64,000 nucleotides of DNA, from assembly GCA_000149265.1 (NCBI GenBank), contig CH003217.1:715014-779013 (forward strand). The letters run 5' to 3'. Each line of letters begins with the position of its first letter. Position 1 is the first letter of the stretch. Positions 38,820-50,870 of this stretch are shown piece by piece. The translations under genes and the position numbers were made by a program. The notes under the pieces were generated by a model. The model did no database searches. It saw only the letters and a list, made by a program, of their open reading frames with translations, and had not been told where the DNA came from. Origin of the DNA: Ciona savignyi (taxonomy: Eukaryota; Chordata; Ascidiacea; Phlebobranchia; Cionidae).

Positions 38820-40503
38820 ATTTTTTCGAACAAATTCGGGAAGATTTGGCGCAATTATTTATTATAAAATTTCTTATATTTACCAATTGGATTGGCATTT
38901 AAGGAAGTTACAAAACCAAAATTGACAAACTATACTTTAGAAAATTGGTCAATTTGTTGGCCCTTTATTATATTTGTGTATTGTACTAACATTCCTTGCT
39001 ATTGCCTATCACTGAGTGTATCATTTAATTGTCTGCTTTTTTAATTAAATATTTCCTCAAAATAATGTTTTCCGGTAAACCAGTAACAATTTGTTTTTTT
39101 GCTGCAGTACTGCATTGTTTTGTTTATAGTTGACTACCGATATATTTCTTAATATTCCTGGTAACCCTATAACGATATCTTGTTCATTATATGATTTACT
39201 ATACGCTATTTTTTTACCAGACCATCGGCACTTTGTGTCATTAACTCTCATTACCAGCATCAGTCGTTCTTCCCTAAATTTATGTTAGTAGTATTAGTAA
39301 AAGAAACAAAATCTTTAGAAGTTCTGCGGCTACGGTCCAATCTATATAAAGCACAGCAATGGTTCTCAAACTTTATTGTTGCATGTCTCCCTTTTCCTAT
39401 TTTGAATCTATTCATTCCTTCCCTACCGTATAAAGTACCCACAATTCGAGTTACTACTGGACCAAATAAGGAAATACTTTAACTTGATCACAAGAAGACG
39501 ACATGTTCTGGGTCTAGTGTTTGCAGGGATTTTGTTCAAGATTTTCCAAAACCAGACACAATACAAGTCGGTCAATTTACCGTGTGTAGTTTAAAATACC
39601 ACCCTGCATCAGTTAAGGACTAATTTTATTTTCTTTAAAAAAATAATCCATTAAAGTTAGTTTATACTTGAAAAAAATTATGTATGGCGAATACCATGAC
39701 GTTGACCAACAAGTAGTCATCCAACCACCTCAACATCTAAATATAAATATTTCAAACTCTCGCAACGAAAAATTCTAAAATAAAAACAACTAACAGACAG
39801 CTGTTTTATTTAATAGTAAAGCCGGAAATATTAATAGCCGGAAAAGCAGTTTGTTTTGAAAATTATCTTTAACTAAAAAGTGTCAACAAACAACACTATC
39901 TTTATAACCTATATTTTGTATACCGGTAAGCTATATGATTCGGTAAACAGAACAGAGTTTCCTGGTTGTCTGAACTTGGTAAAGGTTAAAATTATCTAGG
40001 GCTCGGTTAAAAATTATTTAGGGTACGGTTTGTCGCCTCGAAAAAAGGACCCTATCGCCAACAAAAAAATGGCGTGTCGCCTTTGAAAAAGTGGCGTGTA
40101 AATTTAAACACAAAAACTTTCGTATCTCTACTCTCGTGCGCAGGTTTAGAACTCAAAACGTAGTTATTTAATTTAACACTGACCTGGCTTCATTTTTATT
40201 TGCAATCTAATGAAAAAAGCGTATAGCATTAGAACCCAATTTGAGAAGCATTTTATTGGCAAATGTTTCAACGGAATGTAGTTGTTGCGACCCATTAACA
40301 TTTAAATCATATTCGATAATTTTCACGATAAAGGTACTGGAGGAATAGTTTAACAATATAAAAGTAGATCAACAAAGTATTTTCATAACTTATGTATGAC
40401 ATCTGCCACAGAAAATCATACAGTAGGTTTTCCATGCTTAAAATAACCCATTTTATCCTGGAATTTTAAATACAGCACAACACTGTGACTCTAAGAGTTA
40501 TGT

Positions 40504-41700
40504 GTTGGAGTCTGCAAGGTGGAATATTGCCAGGGGCCGTGAGACAGTCCGACCAGGACTAGCGACGGAGCAAAGGGGAATCGGGCAAAGGGTGGAATTT
40601 AAACTGAGTAGCTTTGAACAGAATTGATTTACAAGGGCCGACCGGGTATTGAAACTAACACGGACTCTTTGGTTGATTGTTTTAAATATAATGCTACTCA
40701 GTGGCGCGGACGACGTCTATTTTATCTTAACCAAGACGTCCGCACGATGGCCGGACCGTTACCAATGCTCAACAACGAGCCGGAAGAGTATGGGCTCGTG
40801 TCGTCAGCCGTGTACGGAGGGTAGGGGCCTACGGGTACTATTTTAAATAATAATAAACCTTAAAAAATGATACAATGAATGGGTGGAAAGACGATACAAA
40901 GCAACTTCAGCGCATCTTCCCGACTTAATTCAATTGTTATAATGTAAAAGCGGATTTCTAAACCGGTGGGGGAGAACAAAAAGTTGGCGCCTGGCGGGAA
41001 AAAAATAGTTATAAAAATATATGTAGTTATAAAATCTGTGTTGTGATATATAAAAATATTTATAAAAATGTTTAATAGAAAAGTGCGATATAAAAATATT
41101 TATAAAAATTTGTGTGCGGGTGTGGTCGTGGGTGAATCAATTGCGCTTTGTGTAGTGATTCGCGCTTGCGTTTTTAAAGTTTTTGCGTTTTGGTTTTTAG
41201 TGTTCGGGCGGGGACTTGTACATTTATTTGGGCACATCAAAGGAAAACCAACTCTCCTGTGATTTCGATAGTGGAGGCTAAGATCTGTGGCGTTGCAATA
41301 TATTTTCGTCCCCGCCCGCTTCGTGCATATGTACACGCAGTTCAATCATCTTCTGGACCGTCCCAAAATTATCTGGAACGCCTTTTCCGACCGGCTTTGG
41401 AGGGACACTGAGGTTGATGCGTCGTCTTATTTATGGGAAGACTGGGGGTGTTGACACAAGAAGGAACCCGTTAGTCAAGAACGGGTGAAGCGGTTCCTGA
41501 CCTCGCCGACGCTGCCCGGGCAAAGGAACCCCATGACCCATCAAGGTTCTCTCCTAAATCGAATGAAGTTTATCCAACTTTTGTTTTACCCATTAAACCA
41601 CTATGGTGAAAGGAAATGCACCTACTCACCAAGCTATAAGGCCGGGCAATATATAACTGATAAACATTTGTAACCCATGCAATAAAATATAACATATGAC
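40504..41700 (+). mobile_element. LTR retrotransposon 5' fragment (LTR, primer-binding site, degraded leader/gag-like)
   Basis: Block B homology stops at 'gagttatg' and the next bases, TGTTGGAGTCTGCAAGG, look like an LTR start. A segment with an AATAATAAACC polyadenylation-like motif (about 40848) ends GGGGGAGAACA near 40980. It is followed closely by TGGCGCCTGGCGGGA, a primer-binding-site-like motif. The LTR would be about 476 bases. The downstream region is GC-richer than its surroundings. At about 41330-41520 it has short coding-like stretches in shifting frames (for example LDRPKIIWNAFSDRLW) that resemble a decayed gag. There is no RT, integrase or 3' LTR. Group unassigned. Confidence 0.5.
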
Positions 41701-41759
41701 AGGACAAACACAAATATATGGGCGTGTTTCAGATTTTCTGGTAAATCTTCGCCTTGGGC

Positions 41760-42095
41760 AACACTATATGAATGGTCTTAGATTTGGTGTTGCCCGATTT
41801 GGTGCGTACAAATGAAATACGCGCAGATCGGCGGCTTGTGCAAGCGGTCCACAACCACACATGGCAGAGCACATTATACTAAATTGCAGTCTTCTGCCCA
41901 ACCATTTACGTGTCGAGAACCTAGCGTTTCCTTTTGTCCAATAGCATTTTATCTGCAACGCCTAGCTGGCGTAGCCTTAACGCCAATCCCCGACGCAATA
42001 ATGTTTCGAATCGTCATAAAAATCAGCAGTGTCATTGGTTTTCTAGAGTCGTCTTCAGATTATTGTGTGCCATTTTACAACTCGATTAAATTGTA
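41760..42095 (+). mobile_element. LINE 3' fragment with C-terminal zinc-knuckle remnant
   Basis: In one plus-strand frame near 41830-41910 the translation shows C..GPQPHMAEHIILNC, which fits the Cx2Gx(n)MxHIxxxC zinc-knuckle pattern at the end of many non-LTR reverse transcriptases. It is followed by a few degraded residues and stops. The rest of the RT is missing, as expected of a 5'-truncated LINE. The identification rests on one short motif. Confidence 0.4.
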
Positions 42096-42963
42096 GTTAT
42101 TTTGTATAAGAACTATGGGTATTTAAATATCCAAGGCAAAAGACAATTGAACAGGTGAAAGATGCACGACATTACTAATTGCTGTTATTTTTTTAAACAC
42201 GAGTCAATGCTTTTGATTATTCACGTGAGTTAAAATGAAAACAATTGTTTTAGATAAAATGCTTTGTAATACCATTTCCAACCTGTAGTCTGTTACACTT
42301 TCCAAATTCGATAGATCCATTGCAGGTTTTGCTTGCTGCAAACAAGAATAATGGCGTACAGTGGTCGTTTAGTTGCTCTCGACCTCGCGAGATTTACCGG
42401 AAAGGGATTGTCTAAACTATTGAACCGTTTCAGTGACTGCATGTTCACGGAAATTATAAGCCAACACGGATTGATTTGTTTTGATGATCAGGGTTTGTAA
42501 CAAATGCAGCGTTAGGGTTTTTATTGACAGCAATTAACTGTAGTTCAGTCCTTATGGTAAGTGCATTTACACTATATACCCGATATAAGAAGGATAATAG
42601 AATAAATAAAAAACAGTTTTTTTTAATGTAATAAAGTCTAACCTGATTCGGAAAATATTCTTAGATCAATTTAAGAAAATATTAACTTGTTTGACTAACG
42701 TTATAGTGACGTAAGTGCAATGGTGTAGTAAATAACATCAAACATCCCAACAAGAATTCGGGACAAACTTGAATAACGCGTATAAAATAATAGGATTTTA
42801 TGAAAACGTCGAGGTTAGTTAAAGTGCTACAATACCGTTGCTATAGACGTATATTGTGTAATCAAAATTGTTTATAGTGAAGAATCGACGTTGTCCGAAG
42901 ATTAAAATGAACATCCTGTCCAAATGTCATATTTAATATTTTTTAAAGTTTCCGTAAATAAAT
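42096..42963. promoter_or_regulatory. Upstream region of pentraxin C
   Basis: AT-rich DNA with no coding exon that I can recognise. It should contain the pentraxin C promoter. I see no strong consensus element. Confidence 0.3.
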
Positions 42964-45228
42964 ATGAAATTCTTCAATATCTTGGTCTTGTTTTGTGGTT
43001 TAGACATTGCTCGTTCAGGTAAGCCATTTTGTAAGAATATATATTATATGATTTTAAATCCTCGCCATTACATGGCAGAAATGACACCTCAGCATGGACA
43101 AACTGAAATTCATTCGAATTCGGATTCTGCGACGAAAACGGAGTTTATAAGCTATCTAAAGTGCATTAATTATGTACCTTTTACGGTTAAAGCATCACTA
43201 AAAACCTACCATCTATCTTTGCCGCACATATTTGAAGTGACAGTGTGTGATATTAATTCCTCTGGGTTTTGGGTCAAACTAAAGCGCACTGATCAGTTTT
43301 ACCGGGTGGCATGCTTATCTTGTTGTTCATTGGGTGATATATGTAGAAGGTTAGTTCAGTTTTATTATACCATACTTTCGGTAAAAGAAACTTTCATTAT
43401 TGTTCATTCGAAATAGTATTGCTACCTTTAAAATTAATAATTTTCGTTGATTCCCAACTAATTTATTTTAGTAAATTCTAATTCCTCTGGTTAATACCTT
43501 GAGCAAATAAAATCTTAGAGCAACTTGACTATGTTCGACATTTAATTGCCTTAAATTTAAAACACTTTAATTAACAACTTTTCAGGTAACAAAATCGGTT
43601 GATCTTGTTCAATACAATTGCTGTTATTTTTTATATATTCAATTTCTTCCAAAGGTTGTTCAAGCGAGGTATATCATTTTCCTCGTGCTGATCAAGTGAT
43701 GGATTACGTTCGATACCGTTTAACTGTACCTAGCCTCTCTGCTGCCACCGTTTGCATGTGGTTTCAAACCTCTAGCTTCAGCTACGACTCTTTATTGAGC
43801 TATGCAACCATCGAGCGGTCGAATGAAATGATGATCCTTCTGAAAACTTCTGGACAAGTAAATTTTCACATGGGCGGTGAAAAAGTAATATTTCACATCC
43901 CGGACATGTCGAATAAATGGGTAAGTTGCATAATGAAATGGTGATCATGCTGAAAACTGGTGAAGAAGTAAACTTTCTCTTTGCACAATACGAACCAAAA
44001 TTATTTTACGTCACCGATATGGCTAAAATAAGTAAGAGCAATAGTTTAGGAATTATACAATTCATTTTTAAAACATCTGAAAGATTTCATTAAATTATTT
44101 TGATCTCAACAATTTGTTATAACAATATCTCGAATAAGTGCATAATTTTTCCAAATTAATTATTTCTATAATAATCAAGGAGTTAAGCCAGTTCATGTAT
44201 GATTTACCATATATGTTTTATTACATCTCTGCACAGCGCAACTACACCAGACGTATAGCACAACAGGATCACTCACACAACGCGTAGTTTTAGAAGTATC
44301 AAATTACAACTTGGACTTTATTTCATTTCTGTTTTAAGTTATTTTCAAAAAAATTTAATTTAAATATTTTGCCGATTCGTGTTGTAATGTTTGTAGAAAA
44401 TTAGAGTTAATATTTATTTCTAATCCAGAGATATCAGCAATAAAATGATGAAACTTTTTTTTACATTTTATCCAATACCGGGAATTCCCCGTTTTAAAAA
44501 AAATCGAGGTAAATTATGAGCATGCCCGTTAGGATTTCTGAAAGTTTCAACCTGATTAGATAACGCGTTCTAACCAATCACCTGGCGACCGGACATGCCT
44601 GTCACCAGCGTTACGCAACAAAAAAAACATAAAAAAAAAAGTTAAAATTCATTTTTGTGTACGAATGGAGCCCGGGATTATATGAAGTAGATATTGATAA
44701 AACACACTATAGCATTATAACCAAATTTATTTGTTTCTTAGACACATATGTGCGTTTGGTTTTCAACAAAAACGTCAAAAGTTGGAATGTTTATCAATGG
44801 TACCAGCGTAGGGAGTCATGCGTACAGTGGTGGGGTATTGCAAGGTGGAGGATCATTGATATTCGGACAAGAACAGGACCAAGTAAATGCGGGTGGTTTG
44901 GATGCTTCACAATCATTTAGGTAGGATGTTTTAAATCAACCAATAAAGCCTTATTTGTATACAAAACGTGACAGTCACCTCTTTGCAAAAGACACCGTAT
45001 AGTAATTATCTGATGTCCGAATACTGTTACTTACGTTCTTCTTGTTTTTTCCACAGGGGACAGATCGTGAGTCCAATGATATGGCCTCGTGTTCTTGACC
45101 AATCGGAAATCGATGACATGATTCAGTTCTGCGTTTGCCCACGTGATCAAGTAATGGCGATGACGATAGACAAAATGGAGCTACATGGTGCAGCGGAATA
45201 CTTGTTTATCGACTGCATTACTTTATGA
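42964..45228 (+). CDS. Pentraxin C: short, CRP-sized secreted pentraxin
   Basis: Four exons, phases consistent: 42964-43018 (signal peptide MKFFNILVLFCGLDIARS), 43655-43920, 44742-44920 and 45057-45228 (TGA). Total 672 bases, 223 aa, the size of classical short pentraxins such as CRP and SAP. It lacks the collagen-like and charged-helix exons of pentraxin A; exon 1 splices in phase straight to the domain. VCMWFQT and HMCVWFST give the disulfide pair and GQEQD gives calcium ligands. The first ligand loop is ERSNE rather than RNNE and is two residues shorter. The tail has CVCPRDQ and a Cys four residues from the end, as in A. It is clearly more diverged from A and B than they are from each other. 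Predicted role: secreted calcium-dependent recognition protein. Confidence 0.87.
43928..44040 (+). pseudogene. Relic of a duplicated pentraxin exon inside a pentraxin C intron
   Basis: Immediately after the donor of the first domain exon, the sequence repeats the end of that exon in diverged form: NEMVIMLKTGEEVNF, then a stretch ending VTDMAK and a GTAAG-like donor. It matches pentraxin A as well as C in places. There is no acceptor in front of it and the conserved NKW before the donor is lost, so it should be skipped. It records a partial exon duplication or an old unequal exchange. Confidence 0.7.
44450..44680. mobile_element. Relative of the GGGGAATTCCCC repeat element in a pentraxin C intron
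   Basis: A GGGAATTCCCC box (44480-44490), a 'catgcctgtcac' segment, an A-rich run and an 'atggagcccgggattat' end resemble parts of the element that splits pentraxin B exon 3, but only a fraction of one unit is present. Confidence 0.5.
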
Positions 45229-47802
45229 AATTCTCACCTAAAGGGGGTCCGGATGTAAATATAAATTTATGAACGAAAATTCAGTATTCGATTAGTGAAG
45301 CAAAACTTAAAAATCCGATTCTTTTCATTCTTGACACACTGCAGTAGTTTTATTAACTCGACGGTGGGTGCGAAGTCATCTGACGAGTACCCGTGTGTTA
45401 ACGGCCCTTGCATTTTCCCATTCACAAGAATAAACATTAATTCACTATCCTGTCCATGTTTGTATGCAATTTACTCTTAGATGGAAACCTTACTATGGAC
45501 AATTTCACTTTTAACAAGAAACTTAAATTTGCCCAGCAATATTAACTTACTTTTACCAAGTTCCAAGTTTCGGATGGTAAATATTAATATTTAACTAAGT
45601 GACGAGGTTATTATACGGATTTTAACATTTAAAAAAAGTAATTTGACGAGAAATTTTGAAATGAGCTATGATAAAGTCGTATTAAAAGCGCGGAGTTTTT
45701 ATTCTAATAGGATAAATGTCTAAAATTCGAATTTAAAAGTTTCTTGTCCTAATTTTCATCCTGTTAATTTGTTCACCAACATTTGAATAAAAGTTAACCA
45801 GTTTCCAGGGGATAACTGTACTTTAATCAATATGTTTTAGATATGCGTCTCCACTTATTTGTTTTTTGTTGTGTTCATGTTTTGAGTTAAAATTACTTAA
45901 AGTGTAAAATGTCTAATAAAATGTAATGTTAGGTTTTATATATCCTCTATGTAGGTTCGTTAAGGTTTAATAAAATGTAATTATGAGTTTGCAAAATCAT
46001 GTGTGACGAGAAAAGTTTTCTACGAAATTATATTATATTAGTTTTGTTAACCGGTAGAAGACGCTGTTGGTGCGTGTAAGAGACGGTCCCATATTGGGAT
46101 ATTGGGTTCGAATTTTATGCACAGTTTACCTAATATAAGAATAATCTTTATTCTGGTTTGATATTATTGCATAGCTGAGTGGTGCCGATAGTATTGCGAT
46201 TATCGATATATCGTTGCAGCCTTATTTCGAACTTTAGCCCGGTAAAAAAGCGGAATAAAATATTATCCCTGACATTTAAACACGTTAATAGTCATAAATC
46301 AATCACCAAATTGAAACTTCTAAGTGTCACAAGCCCCATTACCAGTTTTTACCAATATTTTCATCTAAATATATATGTATTAGTATTTGTCATGGTCTGG
46401 ATCATACGTACGTCGGCACATTTTATCTAAGGGAGTTGACGTATTATACTGCCCTGTTTTCGAAATTGTTTTTATTTTTAAAAAATCGCTCTGACATATT
46501 ATCGCCAGGGATGAGTAAATTGGTAAGTGTTACGGCACGCGGTAATGGAGTTGACTCACTTGACTTCTTTCTGATTTATTAGCGGCTACTAAAAGAAAAA
46601 AAACAACGTAAATTATAAGCCATCAACACAAATAATATAACACACCTTTACATTACCACGTCCGTTCCTTATTATTAAATTTAGTCCCAAATTCCTTGTA
46701 GTTTTCCTTAATAAACAAAGAGAATAACAGGCTGCGTCCTGATGGCAACGTAAAATGAAAAGAACATAAAATGCAAACGTTAACTGAGAAATATTCCCTT
46801 AGTGCCACCCAAAAGACATAATCCAATGGAAAGGCTAATAATAGAATAGTTGTGTTATCCGATAACCTTTTATACTTAGATAATGTATTTGTTCTATTTA
46901 TTTAAATAAAAAATTATTGTATAAACCCACAACATCGAAAATAACACACTGGTTAGTACTTTTCACGTACGGCAGTAGAAACAAACGAAATAACTCGCAA
47001 TAAATAATGAATATAATTTGGATTAACATTACAGAAAGGTGTCAGGTATATATACATAAACAAACTGTCGTAAAACTAATAAAGAACGAAGCTTTTCGTT
47101 ATCGCTTATAGAATCAAAATTTTTATTTCTGGAAACAAAATTTTCGTTTCTCAGCTAAAATTTTCGTTTCTAGAAATAAAAATTGTGCTTCTTAAATGAA
47201 TTTACGGTTATCAGTTGTACACCCGCAATCTTTCTCACTCGAAATTGTTGTGGTATTGCGTATTCACACCCTAACTGTCAGGTGTTTGTACTGTTAACTC
47301 GCGCGGCAATGTTCTGCATGACGTCACCGTGACGTTTTATCAATTTTAATTAGGCTGGTTTAAGTGATTAAAACCGTATTTTTGCCGGGCTAACTTTCGA
47401 AACCAGTATGAGCTAGACCCTAAGAACGTCCCCTAAATAGAATTTGGTATATGAATCGGTCGCGCTAACCGTTCGGCCACAGAACCGTTCCTGAACGAAA
47501 AGTCGGTAGTGATCTCTACTGCCACCTAACTGCTAAGTAAGCAAACTAATACATATTTTTCAGAAACAAAAGTTTTGTTTCTGTCATTTCGGTTTGGAAA
47601 ATGTTTGCTTCTCACCGTTACATTGGACGGGTTAGAGATTCCAAACTGGGCCAGTTGGTGAGATTCCTTAAATCAAGTTGATTAATGGGTTTTACCAAAA
47701 TTAAGAAACGTCCCAATCATACACAAAAAACCTCCGCTACCCAATGATGGCTGCGAGGTTAATTGACAGTTACCCATGTGAAAGAAAGGGAGTTTAACGA
47801 TT
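45229..47802. other. Intergenic region after pentraxin C
   Basis: No gene is supported. A tRNA-like motif with a GGGTTCGAATTTT box lies at about 46045-46115 and a SINE fragment (minus) at about 47445-47505. Between 47110 and 47200 a short motif 'aaaattttcgtttct' and its near inverse 'agaaataaaaatt' recur several times. Reading frames here are short and lack splice or codon support. Confidence 0.4.
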
Positions 47803-48352
47803 CCCTGGATATATTATCTTATCATAATTGTAACCGCAATATAACAGGGTGAATTATTGTTCTTAAAAGCTTACGTCGGTCTCTGGGATAGAGAACCACG
47901 CAATAAATTGGCTGCTGAAACTACGATTCAACGAATGTATATGGCTCCAGGTGTACGAAGGATCGATGTCCGTGAAAACGGATTGGTAGCCACTTTGTTT
48001 CTGCCCAAAGAAAAGAAACCTTTTTTTAGTAGAATCTATAAATCCATTAATTTTAGGCACAGTGCTTTCCTTACCCAAGGTAACAATTACCCAGCCTGCG
48101 TCTTGTTTCGATCCTACTACTTTTTAACTAAAAGACATATAGCTAACCCATATATATACGCAGTGGTCATTACATTACTTGGGGGCTATCCGGGTTTAAT
48201 TGAGTCGAAGGCGGCATTACTTGCTTCAAACGGCTTTGCTGCTCTTTGTCTAGCTTACTACGGTACTGACGATTTGCTAGAAAAGCTCACTTACACTTTG
48301 GATCTAGATTTTTTTTAAATGCAGTTAAATTTATGACGTCCCATGAACCTTA
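47803..48352 (+). pseudogene. Truncated duplicate of the BAAT/ACOT-family gene
   Basis: This matches the minus-strand gene at 60626-61938 and keeps intron sequence, so it is a genomic duplicate, not a retrocopy. It encodes AYVGLWDREPRNKLAAETT, then MAPGVRRIDV, a degraded exon 1 end (PKEKKPFFSR, with the GTAAGT donor gone), intron, then GGYPGLIESKAALLASNG and a TAA stop near 48318 where the intact gene reads through. About 140 bases containing the exon's acceptor are deleted. The homology ends at 'gacgtcccatgaa', before the catalytic motif, where BEL/Pao sequence begins. It cannot make an active enzyme. Confidence 0.85.
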
Positions 48353-50870
48353 CATAGAAAAAGAAAAGAAGCTACGAATGCGACAAATAAACGCAGAAAA
48401 GGACCTTGAAATTACACAAGTAAGCAAGAAAATTGCTGAAAGAACAAGAGCTGCATGATTAGATGCTGAGCACGTTTAATATCCTTAAGGGATGTATGCG
48501 GAAGATTTATCTGATAGTATACCATCACTAATCTGTACTGGAGACGTTGATTCATCGACTTGGAGATTCACATCGTTTCGGATGCCTATCTTGGATTCTG
48601 CACGCGAGTTCAAACAGTTTCGGTCTTTGCCATCGGTGCATCGCTTGCGTATCATTAACCTGGACATGTTTGACGGAAATGTTTTGAACTTCCCAGCATG
48701 GGAAACAACGTTTGACACCCTAGTGGGGTATAATTCAATATGTGTTGCACAGAAGTTGAATTTACTGAATCAACACCTCAAGGGCGAACCTATATTGTTG
48801 GTTGATGTTTTTTTTTTCTCCTTCAAAGTTAGAAAGCATACATAGAAGAAGGAAAGCTAAAAGAACGGTATGGAAATAACTGCGTAATAGCAAAAGTATT
48901 TATTGATTACGTTTATTCGTTGTCTAAATTCTCCCAAACTGATTTTGGTGGACTCCGTGGGTTTTCCGATTTTCTAAATCAAGTGGAAATCGCTAAACAG
49001 CGTAGGACTATATCTTGCTTAAATGTTTGTGATTACCCTACCGAGAGTGTGAAAATTTTCCCACAATTATATTCAAATTCATCACTAAAACTGCCGATCA
49101 AGAGAACATTCCAGAGTTGCACGAGCTGCATGTGTCCAGCTATAGAAGAGTAGGGAGAAATGCAATCCAAGGCAACTGTTACGTGAATTCCTTTAAGACA
49201 GCAATAATGCCACTATTGCAAGGGAAGACACCATATCGACGATTGCAGCACGTTTGCAAAACACAAAGCGGGATAAGCACGAGTTTATACTAGGTCTAAA
49301 TAACTAAATCTGCTTTTCATGTGGATCAACTCAAGATCACATCGCGTGGTACTGTCAAAAACGTGTAGCTTGTAAGGTATGCAATAAACTACATTTGACC
49401 TCGTTACATATCAATATGGAAATTAAAAAATCGAGCTGCCTCTGTACTTCCACTAAACTAAATGGATATGGAATGGAACAATCCATGATAAACCTACTCT
49501 TCAAATCCAGTGATACTGTATGCTAGACGCCCAATCTAATAAATCTAATATTTCGAACGGGCTAAAGACGCAGCTTGGGCTAAAGGGACGTCCACGTTAT
49601 TAAAACTAAGCACGATGATGGGCATCAAAGACGTGGTTCTTAGCGAAAAGATATGCGACTTGGAAGTGCAAAGGTTCGACGGCAAGCTTTCATTCAAAAT
49701 CCCATACGTGTTCGTTATACCTTACAAACCAGCATGTCGAAGCCAAATCTGTTGACAAGAGCTCGCAAGAAAGTGAAATTATTTGAAAGAAAAATAAGTA
49801 AGATAATTTCGTATCAGCATAATCCCGAAATATGTATATTACTTGGAACGAACGTCCCTGGCGCAATCACACCGAGAAAAATAGTGGTGGGAAACGAATG
49901 CCAGCCGTATGCACAGCGTTCAATTCTTGGTTAGGGCATAGGAGTCGTGCATACAGAGAAGGTTGGGAATCCCTATTTGAATCGAGTTGTTTCGCATCGC
50001 TGCGTTGTGTACAAAAAAGTAGAGGAGGGTCGAATACAACGTTTTGTAATTCCATTTTAGTTAAAGAAGGTGATAAATCCAATTAAAGTTCGAAATTGGC
50101 TTGAGTCGGATTTCCAAGAAAAACCTAACAATGCCAAGTCTGTATCGCGAGAGTATCGAAAGTTTCTAAATATCCTCGGCAAAAACACCATTATGTTAGG
50201 CCACTACCATTAAGACACTATAGTATACGACTTACCAATAATCGAATTTGTGCCAAAATAGTTTATGTCAACTGAAGAGGCGTTTGCAGCAACCCAAATA
50301 TAAAGTAGTTTGCTTTGGAGAACCGTGGGACTTTAAACGACTCAGTGGGCCCAGAACCTCTTACACCCAATCACCTTCTAACCATAAAACGGGCTAGGGT
50401 TTTCATCCTGCAGAAAGTTCCAATCGGGGAATTGTATTGCCGTCGCCGTTGGAGACGTGTACAGTTCTTAACAAATTAATTTTGGACAAGGTTGCGGGAA
50501 AGTTTTTTTAATCACTTCAGGCTAGGAGAAAATGGCAAAAGAAAGAACTTAATCTCGCAACTGGTGATATTGTGTTGCTTCAGAAAAAGGCCGTTAACAA
50601 AATCAATAGAAGTTGGCTTGTGTACAACTAATTTTCATGTAAGTATGGGCAAATACGCAAAGTACAAATCCTATTGACCGATGGCCATAGAGACGTACGC
50701 GGGAAGTGAGTTAGTCACCAAACGTGTTGGATAGACCAATTCATTCCTTGGTGTTTCTGATACGATAGAGACGACGTCGAGAACGGTGAAAATGTGATCG
50801 TGAAGGATGAACTTGGGAAGTTTAGACGCAAATAGACGCGATTACCCGACGAGGAGCCTTAAATGATATT
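48353..50870 (+). mobile_element. Degenerate BEL/Pao LTR retrotransposon
   Basis: Gag: a charged helical part (EKEKKLRMRQINAEK near 48356) and the family-typical FDGNVLNFPAWETTFDTL (about 48669-48720). Two linked zinc knuckles (CFSCGSTQDHIAWYC then CKVCNKLHLTSLH) lie at about 49311-49410. A protease-domain end (ILLGTNVPGAITPRKIVVG, about 49836-49892) follows, then VVSHRCVVYKK. Finally there is an integrase C-terminal part with the RRRWR..Q.LTN and ATGDIVLLQKK patterns (about 50440-50700). Reverse transcriptase and RNase H are missing, frames shift repeatedly and stops are common. I could not define LTRs. It begins at the breakpoint of the BAAT fragment. Confidence 0.8.

Larger units (their letters stand above)
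27687..40503. repeat. Segmental duplication, block B
   Basis: This is a direct tandem copy of 16180-26480, starting at the shared words 'caatgttacaaacaaat' and ending at 'ctaagagttatg', where an LTR begins (40504). It contains pentraxin B and asparagine synthetase B, and is enlarged by transposon insertions. The 100-N gap lies inside one of those insertions. Confidence 0.85.

Noticed and set aside
42964-43416. A 150-codon single-exon protein starting at the pentraxin C signal peptide
   Set aside because: A GTAAGC donor follows the signal peptide and splices in phase to the pentraxin domain; the continuation is intron read-through.
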